Below are positions 27,297 through 35,835 of a stretch of 64,000 nucleotides of DNA, piece after piece (within the stretch, counting starts at the first letter, position 1; every line of letters starts with the position of its first letter). Position numbers and translations under genes: made by a program. This DNA is from Cupriavidus sp. (GTDB taxonomy: Bacteria > Pseudomonadota > Gammaproteobacteria > Burkholderiales > Burkholderiaceae): NCBI GenBank assembly GCA_031180665.1, contig JAPSLP010000003.1, positions 124,001-188,000 on the forward strand, given 5' to 3'. The notes below the pieces were generated by a model. That model was given only the letters and a program-made list of their open reading frames with translations, was not told where the DNA came from and ran no database searches.

Positions 27297-28121
27297 ATGG
27301 GCATGATCGCGACAAACGATGGCACTGAGATTTTCTACAAGGATTGGGGGGAAGGGCAGCCGATCGTCTTTCACCACGGCTGGCCGCTGAGCGGCGACGA
27401 CTGGGATGCCCAGATGCTTTTCTTCCTTGGCAAGGGTTACCGCGTCATTGCCCATGACCGGCGTGGCCACGGCCGCTCGGCGCAGGCGGCAAGCGGCCAC
27501 GACATGGACCACTATGCCGCCGACGTCGCCGCGATGGTGGAGCACCTGGATCTGCGCGACGCTGTCCATATCGGCCATTCAACGGGCGGCGGCGAGGCAA
27601 CGCGCTATGTCGCGCGCCACGGCAAGGGACGCGTCGCCAAGCTGGTGCTGATCGGTGCGGTGCCGCCGCTGATGGTCAAGACGCCGGCCAATCCCGGCGG
27701 ACTGCCGGTCGAGGTGTTCGACGGCTTCCGCCAGCAGCTGGCTGCCAACCGCGCCCAGTTCTATCTCGATGTCGCTGCCGGACCGTTCTACGGCTACAAC
27801 CGGCCGGGAGCGACGGCACAGGACGGGGTCATACGCAATTGGTGGCGGCAGGGCATGATGGGCGGCGCCAATGCGCACTACCACGGCATCAAGGCGTTCT
27901 CCGAGACAGACTTCACGGAAGATCTGCAATCGATCGACGTGCCGACGCTGGTGATGCACGGCGACGACGACCAGATCGTCCCCATCGCCGACTCGGCGTT
28001 GCTGTCCGTCAAACTGCTCAAGCAAGGCACCCTCAAGGTCTACGAGGGCTTCCCGCACGGCATGTGTACCACGCATGCCGATATCATCAACGCGGACCTG
28101 CTGGACTTCGTCAAGGCGTGA
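27297..28121 (+). CDS. Alpha/beta hydrolase, non-haem chloroperoxidase type
   Basis: 274 residues from the ATG at 27297 (site AAAGGAG). The fold starts [20 protein letters not shown]. The nucleophile elbow is GHSTGGG (Ser at residue 95), the acid lies in HGDDDQIVP (about 225) and the His in YEGFPHGM (about 254). These are the triad positions of cofactor-free haloperoxidases, which are mainly esterases/perhydrolases. No signal peptide is present. The natural substrate is unknown. Confidence 0.92.
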   Translation: MGMIATNDGTEIFYKDWGEGQPIVFHHGWPLSGDDWDAQMLFFLGKGYRVIAHDRRGHGRSAQAASGHDMDHYAADVAAMVEHLDLRDAVHIGHSTGGGEATRYVARHGKGRVAKLVLIGAVPPLMVKTPANPGGLPVEVFDGFRQQLAANRAQFYLDVAAGPFYGYNRPGATAQDGVIRNWWRQGMMGGANAHYHGIKAFSETDFTEDLQSIDVPTLVMHGDDDQIVPIADSALLSVKLLKQGTLKVYEGFPHGMCTTHADIINADLLDFVKA

Positions 28122-28280
28122 TTCCCCACGTCGCGGCCCCCGGCACCGGTCACAGGCCAGTGCCGGCAGCGGCCGTGCTCCATGCCGGCGTCGATGTCAC
28201 GAGAGCATGCCGTTCATCCTGGCCCGCGCCTGGCTCCAGCCTGGCTCCGCAGCGGATGTCGTCGTCATCGAAGGCTTCGC

Positions 28281-28649
28281 ATGACGTCCGTGCGATATGA
28301 TTGGCGCTTCTTCGGCAGTTCTGCGGGGCCATTCATGTTTGCGTCGACGTTCATCTTCCGGGCGGGCCAATACGACCAGGAATTCCATCGCCTCGATCAG
28401 CAGATTGCCGAGGCGGCGCGATCCATCCCCGGATACCTCGGCGAGGAGACCTGGGAGAACAACGCGGGGGGGCTGATCCAGAATGTCTACTATTGGGACA
28501 CGGAAGAGGCGCTGCTCCAGCTGATTCGCCATCCCGCGCACAGGGAGGCGAAAGCCAGGCAATCCCGGTGGCTCGACGGCTATCGCGTGGTGATCTCCGA
28601 GATCAAGCGGGAGTATGGGGACGGCAAGCTGACCGGACCGATACGCTAG
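28281..28649 (+). CDS. Antibiotic-biosynthesis-monooxygenase-like (ABM) small protein
   Basis: 122 residues from the ATG at 28281, or 104 from an ATG at 28335 (MFASTFIFRAGQYDQEF), which starts right at the fold. It has the alpha+beta ABM pattern: FIFRAGQYDQEFHRLDQQI, IPGYLGEETW, YYWDTEEALLQLIRHPAHRE. Such proteins are small dimeric haem- or quinone-related oxygenases or simply stress proteins. The role here is unknown. It lies close to the truncated alkB gene on the same strand. Confidence 0.75.
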   Translation: MTSVRYDWRFFGSSAGPFMFASTFIFRAGQYDQEFHRLDQQIAEAARSIPGYLGEETWENNAGGLIQNVYYWDTEEALLQLIRHPAHREAKARQSRWLDGYRVVISEIKREYGDGKLTGPIR

Positions 28650-28706
28650 CGTACGCAAGAGGATCGGTCGCACCGCGGAAGGCGCCGTCAAGTCGTAAGG
28701 AACACG

Positions 28707-29015
28707 ATGGAACGGTTCAGCTTGTTCGGGGACGGCGCGATGCAGGCGTCGATTCTGGGGCTGGTCTACCAGCCCGAATTCCTGTCTCCCGACGAAGAGG
28801 CGTCCATCATCGGCATCATTCGGTCGCTGCCGCTGCAGGCCGCACGGTACAAGGGCTATCTCGCCCTGCGCCGCGTGGTGAGCTTCGGAGGCAGCTACGA
28901 TTTCGACAGCCACCAATTGCTGGACGCACAACCTCTGGATGAGCGGCTGCTGCCGCTGCGCGAACGCGTGGCGCAATGGGCCGGCGTGTCTCCCGAGCGC
29001 TCGAGGTCTTCATAG
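28707..29015 (+). pseudogene. alkB: alkB-like 2-oxoglutarate dioxygenase, truncated after ~97 codons
   Basis: The frame starts MERFSLFGDGAMQASILGL and continues YQPEFLSPDEEASIIGIIRS, GYLALRRVVSFGGSYDFDS and ERVAQWAGVSPE. This is the N-terminal third of the short AlkB-type DNA repair proteins. The homology stops abruptly near base 29000, where the sequence becomes the end of an opposing transposase gene. The frame closes seven codons later. The catalytic HxD...H part is lost, so the gene cannot be functional. Confidence 0.8.
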
Positions 29016-29947
29016 GCGCGCACCGGCCGGTGCGCATTGAACTCGCTTCGGGGCACCTTGGCAAAGCGCGCATTGAACTCACCATGAAGCTCGCGGACAA
29101 AGCCGTTGGCGGCGGGGAGGGCGGCAATACCGCGCAACGACAGCTCCTTGACCAGCCGGTCCTGCAACGTGCCATTCATTCGCTCCACGCGCCCCTTGGC
29201 CTGGCTCGAATTGGCGCACAGGATGTCGATGTTCAGCTCGAACAGCGCCCGCCCGAACTGCGTATAGCCGCGCCCATCCGGCCCATCCTTGGCATTGACC
29301 CGGAACACGCCAGCCTTGTCGCTGTAGAACGCCACCGGCTTGCCGTGCCGCTCCAGATAGGCCCGCGTGGCCGCAAAGTACGAGAACGTCGATTCGGTCG
29401 GCACGAACAGCAGTTGCATCAGCTGCCCGGTCGCATCGTCGACGTAGACCAGCAGCGTGCAGGCCGGCCCCCGGTCCTCGAACCACCGGTGGTCGCTGCC
29501 ATCGATCTGGATCAGCTCGCCCAGGCAGGCGCGCCGGTGCCGCGGCTGGTGAACCTTGGGCGGGCGCAGCTTCCTCGGGACCCAGAAGCCGGCGTCGATC
29601 ATGATCCGGCGCACCGTCTCCTTGGCCAGATCAATACCGTGGCGCTCGCGCAGCTTCTCGCAGGCGAGCGTGGGACCGAAATCGGCGTAGGTGTCACGGA
29701 TCAGCCCGCGGACCCGCGCCTCTAGTCCGGGTGTCAATTGGTTATTGCCGGCACGACCAACACGGCCATTGATCAGCGCCACCGGTCCGATGGCCTCGAA
29801 TCGCCTCAGCAGTCGCAACGTCTGCCGGGTCGAGAGCCCCATGCGCGCAGCCGCAATCCCGGTCTTGAGCAATCCCTCGGCCAGCGCCTGCAATACCTTC
29901 AACCGATCGATCTGCCTCATGGTCAGGGTGATCCTGTCTGAAGACAT
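29000..29947 (-). pseudogene. ISNCY-type transposase, C-terminus lost
   Basis: The start MSSDRITLTMRQIDRLKVLQ leads into a helix-turn-helix region (ARMGLSTRQTLRLLRRFEAI). An integrase-like DDE core follows (QIDGSDHRWFEDRG, FYSDKAGVFRVN and CANSSQAKGRVERMNGTLQD). The family normally runs on about 90 residues beyond FNAHRPVRAYEDLERS with a beta-rich tail. Here that tail is missing, and after base 29000 the frame continues to 28895 through antisense alkB sequence. All three acidic core residues appear to be present, but the protein lacks its tail and is probably inactive. Confidence 0.8.
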
Positions 29948-29994
29948 GGCCGGCTCCCATCAGATGGCAGCCGGTCAGGGTACGCCAACTCACT

Positions 29995-30037
29995 CGGACA
30001 TTTGAACTTGGCTAAAACCGGACATTACAACTTAGCT
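29995..30037. repeat. Subterminal direct repeats at the retained IS end
   Basis: CGGACATTTGAACTTGGCT (29995-30013) and CGGACATTACAACTTAGCT (30019-30037) match at 16 of 19 positions and are 24 bases apart. Repeated end motifs like this are typical transposase binding sites. Confidence 0.6.
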
Positions 30038-30183
30038 CCAACATCTGTGTCGCCGATAATACTTCTTATGTTAAATTGCGGGCGTATCCGGCCCGCATCC
30101 CATCGGGGACCAGACGTCGCCCTTCCTCCCAAGCCGCCCCACAGCGGCTCACCCTCCCAAGTGCTCCAACGTAAAGCTGTGCA

Positions 30184-30354
30184 CTATTCCTGCCGAGTGC
30201 TCGCGTGGATTGCGACTAGTGCGTTGGCTTCCGCCTCCCGCGGATAGCTGGCCGCTGCGGTCATCGCCCGACTCAGCACTAGCCAGTTGTCGAAGAGATA
30301 CCGATGTCGCAACACGCAATGCATGAAGATATGGCGATATTTTCCCTTGAGCAT
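30184..30354 (-). CDS. Small hypothetical protein or C-terminal gene fragment (56 aa)
   Basis: An ATG at 30354 preceded by AGGAAGG at good spacing opens a 56-codon frame with protein-like composition: it includes YRHIFMHCVLRHRYLFDNWL and ASYPREAEANALVAIH. An in-frame stop lies about 40 bases further upstream, so a longer start is excluded. I do not recognise the family. It could be a genuine small gene or the tail of a gene broken during the rearrangement next to the IS. The surrounding 30.04-30.78 kb is otherwise without a convincing gene; a 29-codon frame at 30454-30543 (minus) is another possible fragment. Confidence 0.35.
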   Translation of the reverse strand: MLKGKYRHIFMHCVLRHRYLFDNWLVLSRAMTAAASYPREAEANALVAIHASTRQE

Positions 30355-30783
30355 GTGCATGCCTTCCTGTTTGAGCGCTCTGTAGCGGTAACCAAATTAC
30401 TCAGAACAACGACTCCGCGTGAACTGGACCCCGACCAAGCCCCTCATAAGCCGTCACCGGCGACTCCGTTCTGCCTTCTCGTGCGCCGCATCGATTTCCA
30501 GTCGCAACGCCGGCCAGCGTGGACCGCGAGGATTGCTGGCCATGCGCTTCGTTATCGCGTTGAAGCCGCCGGTCGGCGCGTGGCCAGGTGCGCGCAGCTA
30601 CGAACGGCCAGATAGATTGCACAGCGGGCGTCAGCCTGGCCGGCCTGCCCTGGCGCGATGGACAGCCAGATCGATCGCGGCGTGCCATCGGATACCGGAC
30701 GGCAGAGTCGCCGGGGGCCGGCCAGCCAACCGCTGATTCGGCATTGCGCATCGCGCAGAGCTTGGATCGCGGCGCCTCATCGA

Positions 30784-31467
30784 TTAGTGCGATCCTTCCT
30801 GGTCGCGCATAACCCACGTAACGAAAAGGCTTGCTTCGATTTTGTGACGGGTCCAATGGGTGCCGCATACCGCGCAGTCGTAGGCTTGGAATTCCGACAC
30901 AAAACCCGCGCCGGTACGGCGGAGCCCCCCTTCCAACGCCGGCCGCAGTTCTTCGTGACCATCCGCACGGCGGGCATCCGCGAGAAGTCCTTCGCATTCG
31001 TTGCAGTGCTTGCGAGTCGCGCGTGCACTTGATGTACCCGCATGAACGGCTGTCGCCAATACTATGCGGCCCTGCGGGCGGCGGGCTGCACGCCCTGCTT
31101 CGCGGGTGCCTGGCATCTTGTTCTGCCTCGCATGGAGATCTTGAATGCGACGAACGACGGTATAAAAGAGAACGCGTACTGCGTCAGAATTCGCGTTGAG
31201 CACGGCCGCTCGGCAGCATGACCATTGGTGGGGCATTGTCAGACCAAACTCGACGGCGGAAGCCAGGCAGATCACCTTTCCATCACTATTGGCATCGACC
31301 ATGCGTTGATCCAGAAGCACGGTCACACAAGCGAGGAAGTCTCGGGGATTCCCTTTGGAGATCTTCTCTGCCTGTGCCGCCACCCCCCGCGTCACCCGCC
31401 GGACTTCGCGATGCAATCTCGACAGCCCCGAGACGAGCTTTTCTCCAGAGTTTGTACTGCTACGCAT
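30784..31467 (-). CDS. Hypothetical protein with C-terminal zinc-ribbon-like CxxC pairs
   Basis: 227 residues from an ATG at 31467, chosen because AAAGGA lies five bases before it; the open frame extends further but without a site. The N-terminal half contains LVSGLSRLHREVRRVTRG and reads as helical. The C-terminal part has CNECEG about 55 residues before YDCAVCGTHW, a pair of CxxC knuckles resembling a zinc ribbon. A basic low-complexity stretch separates the halves. I do not know the family. The location, in AT-richer sequence beside an IS scar, fits an acquired gene. It may be partly decayed. Confidence 0.5.
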   Translation of the reverse strand: MRSSTNSGEKLVSGLSRLHREVRRVTRGVAAQAEKISKGNPRDFLACVTVLLDQRMVDANSDGKVICLASAVEFGLTMPHQWSCCRAAVLNANSDAVRVLFYTVVRRIQDLHARQNKMPGTREAGRAARRPQGRIVLATAVHAGTSSARATRKHCNECEGLLADARRADGHEELRPALEGGLRRTGAGFVSEFQAYDCAVCGTHWTRHKIEASLFVTWVMRDQEGSH

Positions 31468-31588
31468 AAACGTCCTTTGTACTTCGCCATGGCGCTCGCT
31501 TCCACACCTCCGAACCGTCCGGCGAACCGTATAGTCAGCCACCAGAGGGACTTTCGCGCTCGGTGGGCGGCTCCCTATGACTGCACGG

Positions 31589-32725
31589 TCAGAACCTATG
31601 GCGAATACCGAGCGCGACGCCGACCATGCTTGTCTTATCGCTACCAAGGTAGTATCCGTTCACGTTGTTGATCAGCTGCGTGTCGAGCGCAAGACCAGCA
31701 TTCCTGGCGAACGCAGTCGTCAGATACAAATCAGTACGCTTGGAGAATACGTAGTTCGCGGCAAAGGAAATTTGCCATGGATTCTTCGGATTGGCCCCAT
31801 TGAAGTTTTTCCAATCATCGTAGTAGTACGCTAGCGTCAGGGTGATCGGTGATATTTGATAGTTGACTCCAACCCAATAGTAGTCGTCCCGCGAAATCGT
31901 TTGGCTTGCCGCGCCCTCGTTCTTTCCCCACCGATAACCGCCCATTATCTTCGCGGGACCGACTACATAGCTGGCAGCGGCACCGGCCTTCCTGTTCGAG
32001 CCTGTGGCTCCCGTGGTCGCATTGAGTGTGGGATTATATTGGTCGTAAACAAGCGCGGCACCGAACGCGCCTGAGGTATAGCGAACCGCTGCGCCATAGC
32101 CTTTATCACGTCGGAACTGTCCAGGCATTTCACCATTTCCCGCGACGCCATTTCCCAACGACCAATGCGCAGTTGCCGTGAAGCCACTGAATTTTCCCAC
32201 GTATTTCATGGTGTTATCCGAACGCGCATTTAAGCCGAGTTGCAGCCAGAGCGGATCATACTGGGCAGCGTACCCCAGCGGTGAAAAGTTTGCGAACGAA
32301 TCAAAGATTGCGGTGTATTGTCGGCCGAACGTGATACTGCCCATCTTTTCGGCCGCCATGCCGACATAGGCCTGGCGTCCAAACAGCCGGCCGCCCTGCT
32401 GCATACTACCCGTATCTATCCCGAACCCGCCTTCCAGAACGATCAAAGCCCGTAAGCCGTTACCGAGATCCTCTACGCCACGCAAGCCCCAGCGAGAGCC
32501 AGACTGCCCACCGGAGTTGGCCCGCACAACACTGTGGCCCGGTCCAGTTCTAAAACCATTGGCGGCGTTCGGCACAACATTGGACATGTTTGTCGCGTAC
32601 TCGACGTTTGCGTCGGCGATACCATAAATCGCGATGCTTGTCTGCGCATCTGCATAATTGAACCAGAACATCGATGCCGCTGCTGGTACACACGTGACGA
32701 ACCACTTCTGCTTTCCCAATAGCAT
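31589..32725 (-). CDS. Outer-membrane porin of beta-proteobacterial type
   Basis: 378 residues. A signal peptide ends at FNYADA, followed by QTSIAIYGIADANVEYATN, the usual first strand of Burkholderiales trimeric porins. Motifs such as SGSRWGLRGVEDLGNGL, GRQAYVGMAAEKMGSITFGR and QYTAIFDSF are diagnostic, and the last residue is Phe after GIRHRF, as needed for assembly by the BAM machinery. Codon use is less GC-rich than in the flanking operons. It is co-directional with the acyl-CoA catabolic genes and may admit their substrate. Confidence 0.93.
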   Translation of the reverse strand: MLLGKQKWFVTCVPAAASMFWFNYADAQTSIAIYGIADANVEYATNMSNVVPNAANGFRTGPGHSVVRANSGGQSGSRWGLRGVEDLGNGLRALIVLEGGFGIDTGSMQQGGRLFGRQAYVGMAAEKMGSITFGRQYTAIFDSFANFSPLGYAAQYDPLWLQLGLNARSDNTMKYVGKFSGFTATAHWSLGNGVAGNGEMPGQFRRDKGYGAAVRYTSGAFGAALVYDQYNPTLNATTGATGSNRKAGAAASYVVGPAKIMGGYRWGKNEGAASQTISRDDYYWVGVNYQISPITLTLAYYYDDWKNFNGANPKNPWQISFAANYVFSKRTDLYLTTAFARNAGLALDTQLINNVNGYYLGSDKTSMVGVALGIRHRF

Positions 32726-33152
32726 AAGTCTCCTCCATGAACAATTCTATTTTTTTTACTGCATCCCGCATTTGATGAGCCGAGAGAAATAGCTTCAGAA
32801 TGCCCTCAACGGCATGGCATCGGATCAAATCTCATTCCGGGGGCACGACTCGAGAGCATTCTTGATTGGCCGCGCATGGCGAGCCGACTGCGCCATTTAC
32901 GCGCATTCGAGCGGCGGATATCAGCGCCGAATCTGGCGCTTGTACGGATCCTGTGTCCAGTGGCCGCCCCGACGCTATGACGTTCTTGGCTGCCTGACCT
33001 CACGGTGCATCTGTCCCTCAATGCGGCGTACTTTTGCATGTAGTCGACAGCCCAAAACCATGACGGTCATCTGCCTGGGAGGGAGCGCCTCAACGGCAAT
33101 GCCATTGTCGAAGCGTTGCCCACTCTGTTGCGGTGATATCTACATGCACTCG
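32726..33152. other. Intergenic region between porin and acyl-CoA dehydrogenase genes
   Basis: About 430 bases, with several short frames on both strands but none with a ribosome site or recognisable protein. An A/T-rich stretch (TTTTTTTTACT) lies just upstream of the porin start. The porin promoter is probably here. Confidence 0.5.
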
Positions 33153-34316
33153 TCAGTAGGACCTGGGAAGGTGAAGAACTTTCTCTGCGATAAAGCACAG
33201 GATCATTTGTTCGGACACCGGTGCAAGTCGCGCAATCATGACTTCGCGCAAGAGTCGCTCTACCGTGTACTCCTTGGCATAGCCCATGCCCCCGTGGGTC
33301 ATGACAGCCTGAAGGCACGCTTGATAACCGGCGCGTGCACCGAGCAGCTTGGTTCCGTTGGCTTCGGCACCACACGGTTGACCAGCGTCGTAAAGATGGG
33401 CCGCACGATCAGCCATCATCAGCGCCGCCTGGAGGTTGAGCCAACATTCAGCCAGCGGATGCTGAATGCCTTGGTTCTGTCCGATCGGTCGATCAAACAC
33501 GATACGTTCTTGCGCATAGCGAACAGCACGCTGCAGTGCATCCGCGCCGATGCCGATGGCCTCGACACCGACCAGGATCCGTTCCGGATTAATGCCGTCG
33601 AGCAGGTACGTAAATCCCTTTCCCTCCTCCCCAATTCTGTGCTCGTTCGGAACAAACAGGTCGTCGATAAACACGGCGTTGGAATCCACTGCGTTGCGGC
33701 CATGCTTTGCGATCCGTCGTACTTCCACCTTGTTTCGGTCCAGATCCGTATAGAAAAGTGTAATACCGTCGGTGGGCTTCTTCCCTTCGGATTTGGGCGC
33801 AGTGCGCGTTAGCAGCAGGATCTTATTGGCGACCTGACCTGTGGATGTCCACATCTTTCGGCCGCTGACGCGGTAACCGCCATCGACCTTCCGCGCAAAC
33901 GTCTTGATGTTGGTCGTATTCAAGCCCGCGTCCGGCTCCGTCACACCGAAGCACACTTGGTCTTCTCCTCGCACCAAACGCGGCAACCACTGCGACTTCT
34001 GCTCAGCGGATCCGTGAACGACCAGTGGGTGCGGACCGAACATGTTGATATGGATGGATGAAGCGGCGGTCATGCCGCCGCCTGAAGAGGCTACGGTGTG
34101 CATCACAATTGCCGCCTCGGTAACGCCGAGCCCAGCACCACCGAACTCCTCAGGCATAGTCACGCCCAACCAGCCATCCCTCGCCATGGCCCGATGGAAA
34201 TCGTGTGGAAATTGGCCTTCCCGGTCGCATTCGGCCCAGTACTCATCGCCGAACCGTTGGCAGACGGCAGCGACGCCGTCGCGGATGGCCCGCTGCTCTG
34301 TTGTCAGATTGAACAT
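33153..34316 (-). CDS. Acyl-CoA dehydrogenase
   Basis: 387 residues with the full fold: an N-terminal helical domain (WLGVTMPEEFGGAGLGVTEA), then CFGVTEPDAGLNTTNIKTFA and YRVSGRKMWTSTGQVANKIL for the FAD/substrate region, and a C-terminal helical domain (VFDRPIGQNQGIQHPLAE). The usual Glu near the end (YEGT) is absent: the site reads ARLAPVSEQMIL. A Glu in NPERILVGVEAIG matches the position used by isovaleryl-CoA dehydrogenase, so catalysis is likely intact. It is last in the catabolic gene row before the porin. Confidence 0.9.
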   Translation of the reverse strand: MFNLTTEQRAIRDGVAAVCQRFGDEYWAECDREGQFPHDFHRAMARDGWLGVTMPEEFGGAGLGVTEAAIVMHTVASSGGGMTAASSIHINMFGPHPLVVHGSAEQKSQWLPRLVRGEDQVCFGVTEPDAGLNTTNIKTFARKVDGGYRVSGRKMWTSTGQVANKILLLTRTAPKSEGKKPTDGITLFYTDLDRNKVEVRRIAKHGRNAVDSNAVFIDDLFVPNEHRIGEEGKGFTYLLDGINPERILVGVEAIGIGADALQRAVRYAQERIVFDRPIGQNQGIQHPLAECWLNLQAALMMADRAAHLYDAGQPCGAEANGTKLLGARAGYQACLQAVMTHGGMGYAKEYTVERLLREVMIARLAPVSEQMILCFIAEKVLHLPRSY

Positions 34317-34406
34317 CGAAGTTACCCGTTTTGAACGATTAGTCGCATGGTGAGCTTTGGACAGCCATTTCAGCGGCTGGCCGGTCGATACGCTTGATGG
34401 CTAGAC

Positions 34407-35549
34407 TCAGATGGCGATAGGGTCGACCGGTCGAACGACACAGCCGCCGATGATGCCTCCGGCAAGCCGCGCTCGCATCGCCTGCTCTAATGACGTGAGA
34501 GGAAAGGCGCTACTAACGACTGGCGTCAGCTTGCCTTTTTGCATCCAGTCGATAATGACGGCCCGCCGGGTCTCGCGCGCACCAGGGTCGCGTTGTCCAG
34601 TAATGACCATTGGCGATCCCATCACCGTGAGCCCTTTCAGCTGCACGAGATTGGTCGGCAGCACGTCAGGCTGAAGTGACCCGCCGCGACCGCCACCGGC
34701 GGCCACGCCGGTGTTAGCGGCCCAACCAACGATCACCATGCGACCGCCAAACGACAGCGTCCGTAGTGAGTCCACTAGCCACTCCCCACCCACGCCGTCG
34801 ATCACAACATCGACGCCGCGTCCGCCGGTAAGCCCTTTGACCGCATCGCGCAATGCAGTCTTGTTTTCGTGCCCGACCGTGAGCAGGTCAATAACATCAT
34901 CCGCACCTTGCTTCACTGCGGCTTGCAGCCGTTCTACCCCGCGGCCAACGGCTATCACCTGTCGGGCACCAAGGAGCTTTGCCACCTGAATTGTGGCGAG
35001 ACCCGCCGCTCCTGTTGCCCCCGTAACAAGCACGGTTTCGCCTGGAACCAGATTGGCGCGGTTTACCAACGCAAAGTATGCGGTCTCAACGTTAAGCAGC
35101 AGATTGCAGGCCGCGTCCGCAGACAAGCTGTTCGGCCTGCGGATCAGCGCGTTGTGGGGAGCAACAGCGTATTGAGCCCAACCGCCCCAAGCTTGATGCG
35201 CGCCCGCGCTCCGTGGGCCTGTGTGCATGTAGTCACTCATTACCAGGTCCCCCGGCTTTAGCACAGAGGGCGAAACTGCAGATCCCACGCCGCGCACGAC
35301 ACCGGCATACTCAAGACCTGGCGTGTAGGGCAGTGATGGACGATGGTGATACTGGCCGGTGAGCATCAGGAGGTCGACATATGCGACACAAGCGCTTTCG
35401 ACTTCGACGAGGACCTCCGTTTCCGATAACGAGGCGAAATCCGGCGCTGGCTGCTCAACCAATTTGACGCCGGTAGCAAGCGCTTCATCGCGGGTCTCCG
35501 AAAAGTGAGACACCAGCGCGCGGATGCCTGCGGGCAATGCTCTATTCAT
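34407..35549 (-). CDS. Medium-chain (MDR) NADPH:quinone-oxidoreductase-type protein
   Basis: 380 residues. A GroES-like N-terminal domain (YTPGLEYAGVVRGVGS) is followed by a Rossmann fold (LVTGATGAAGLATIQVAKLL, then GRGVDVVIDGVGGEW). The zinc-binding residues of alcohol dehydrogenases are missing, as in quinone reductases and enoyl reductases of this superfamily. It probably reduces a conjugated carbonyl or enoyl intermediate with NADPH. It lies 286 bases after the AtuA-type gene, on the same strand. Confidence 0.88.
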   Translation of the reverse strand: MNRALPAGIRALVSHFSETRDEALATGVKLVEQPAPDFASLSETEVLVEVESACVAYVDLLMLTGQYHHRPSLPYTPGLEYAGVVRGVGSAVSPSVLKPGDLVMSDYMHTGPRSAGAHQAWGGWAQYAVAPHNALIRRPNSLSADAACNLLLNVETAYFALVNRANLVPGETVLVTGATGAAGLATIQVAKLLGARQVIAVGRGVERLQAAVKQGADDVIDLLTVGHENKTALRDAVKGLTGGRGVDVVIDGVGGEWLVDSLRTLSFGGRMVIVGWAANTGVAAGGGRGGSLQPDVLPTNLVQLKGLTVMGSPMVITGQRDPGARETRRAVIIDWMQKGKLTPVVSSAFPLTSLEQAMRARLAGGIIGGCVVRPVDPIAI

Positions 35550-35835
35550 GGTTTACTCTGGTTTCAATGTCGCGCCGATCAGGTACATACCTCAGCGCTC
35601 CTGGTACTTTTCGATATAGCGATCAGACGACTCACTAACCTGGCGCCTCGCCCCGATCACTGCCTTGTAGCGACCGCAGCTTGCAGCTATTGCCCTCCCA
35701 TTGGGACTCGCTCGGCGTGCCGCATGGGGTCTTGCTCGGCAATGTGTAGACGTGTCTATCCAGTGCGGTGGATCTGTCCGCGGCCAGTTTCCGCTTAGCT
35801 GCACCACAACAGTGTTCTGACGGCTACCTGCGCGG

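Larger units (their letters stand above)
29000..30040 (-). mobile_element. Remnant of an ISNCY-family insertion sequence
   Basis: One end is kept: it lies upstream of the transposase start at about 29995-30040, with two related 19-base motifs. The other end is gone and is fused to alkB at about 29000. I see no second inverted repeat and no target duplication, so the element is a one-ended remnant left by a deletion or rearrangement. Confidence 0.65.

Noticed and set aside
30304..30615. 103-codon plus-strand open frame near the IS remnant
   Set aside because: No ribosome site and no protein-like pattern after the first 30 codons; the minus strand reads better here.
32814..33812. 332-codon plus-strand open frame over the acyl-CoA dehydrogenase end
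   Set aside because: It is antisense to a convincing acyl-CoA dehydrogenase and its translation has no domain.
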